Assembly (NCBI GenBank): GCA_002314725.1
Contig: DCGV01000121.1
Location: forward strand, 683 to 54,814
Source: Bacteroidales bacterium UBA1769
GTDB taxonomy: Bacteria; Bacteroidota; Bacteroidia; Bacteroidales; UBA932
Direction of reading: 5' to 3'
Length of the DNA: 54,132 nt
The position numbers and the translations under genes were made by a program. Under the pieces are notes generated by a model. The model did no database searches and had not been told where the DNA came from. It saw only the letters and a list, made by a program, of their open reading frames with translations. Position 1 is the first letter of the stretch. The number at the start of each line of letters is the position of its first letter. Positions 53,853 through 54,132 of the stretch are shown here, in pieces.

Positions 53853-54132
53853 ATGAAAGTAGCTGAAATTATGGCGACTCTTGAGAAGAAGTACGCCGGC
53901 GAAAGTGAGTATCTTCAAGCAGTTAAGGAGGTTCTTGACTCTATTGAAGAGGTTTACAACCAACATCCTGAGTTTGAAAAGGCAAAGATCGTTGAAAGAA
54001 TGGTTGAACCTGACCGTATCTTCACATTCCGTGTTACATGGGTTGACGATAAGGGCGAAGTTCAGACAAACACTGGTTATCGCATTCAATTCAACAGTGC
54101 AATTGGACCATACAAAGGTGGTCTCCGTTTCC
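53853..54132 (+). CDS. gdhA: Glutamate dehydrogenase (3' truncated by window end)
   Basis: First 93 residues of a hexameric glutamate dehydrogenase, which joins 2-oxoglutarate and ammonia. It opens MKVAEIMATLEKKYAGE and reaches YRIQFNSAIGPYKGGLRF, the conserved substrate-binding segment. The frame is open to the last base. It lies 38 bp after korB, and both enzymes use 2-oxoglutarate. The coenzyme preference (NADP likely from this form) cannot be read from the part present. Confidence 0.92.
   Translation, partial: MKVAEIMATLEKKYAGESEYLQAVKEVLDSIEEVYNQHPEFEKAKIVERMVEPDRIFTFRVTWVDDKGEVQTNTGYRIQFNSAIGPYKGGLRF

Overview
The window is Bacteroidales-type chromosome (phylum Bacteroidota). The signs are hpt-adk-obg, rpsU-xer-hpf, parA-parB-DUF5683-LysM transglycosylase and uppS-bamA-skp-skp gene order, the Bacteroidota promoter form TTG-N19-TAnnTTTG repeated upstream of many genes, and generally weak ribosome-binding sites. 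No CRISPR array, phage or insertion sequence was seen. The sequence starts inside gcvT and ends inside gdhA.

Region 1 (1-about 10,800) is visibly more GC-rich and favours CCC for proline and AAG for lysine. It carries a glycine-cleavage operon (gcvT, gcvH, gcvPA, gcvPB, then lpd), a membrane acyltransferase with a secreted amidotransferase-like protein on the minus strand, and methylmalonyl-CoA mutase (mutA, mutB). Codon use changes abruptly inside mutB at about 10,790-10,860 although the reading frame is intact. Everything to the right has a lower-GC style. This is either a recombination junction or, at least as likely, an assembly join between two related genomes, so gene neighbourhood should not be trusted across that point.

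Region 2 (12.3-25 kb) is core housekeeping: rpsU, a Xer recombinase, hpf, lplA, obgE, a lipoprotein, adk, hpt, purE, an outer-membrane helix-hairpin-helix protein, a lytic transglycosylase, a DUF5683 protein, parB and parA. A roughly 280 bp non-coding repeat lies between adk and hpt.

Region 3 (25-32.4 kb) holds a lipid kinase and a tightly packed four-gene unit: a beta-lactamase-fold serine hydrolase, a sodium symporter, an inositol-monophosphatase-like enzyme and an exported protein of unknown function. Next comes a second sodium symporter of PutP/PanF type. Its leader encodes a short peptide with six consecutive tyrosine codons, followed by mutually exclusive antiterminator and terminator stems. 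I read this as a transcription attenuator sensing tyrosyl-tRNA, and it is the most interesting signal in the window.

Region 4 (32.4-54.1 kb) is again core: an alpha/beta hydrolase, tRNA-Phe, priA, a gate-domain membrane protein, trxB, bamD-rpoZ-recN, nagB, a LysM/periplasmic-binding protein, purC, an OmpH-family protein, pdxJ, nadK-uppS-bamA-skp-skp, the 2-oxoacid:ferredoxin oxidoreductase korAB and the start of gdhA.
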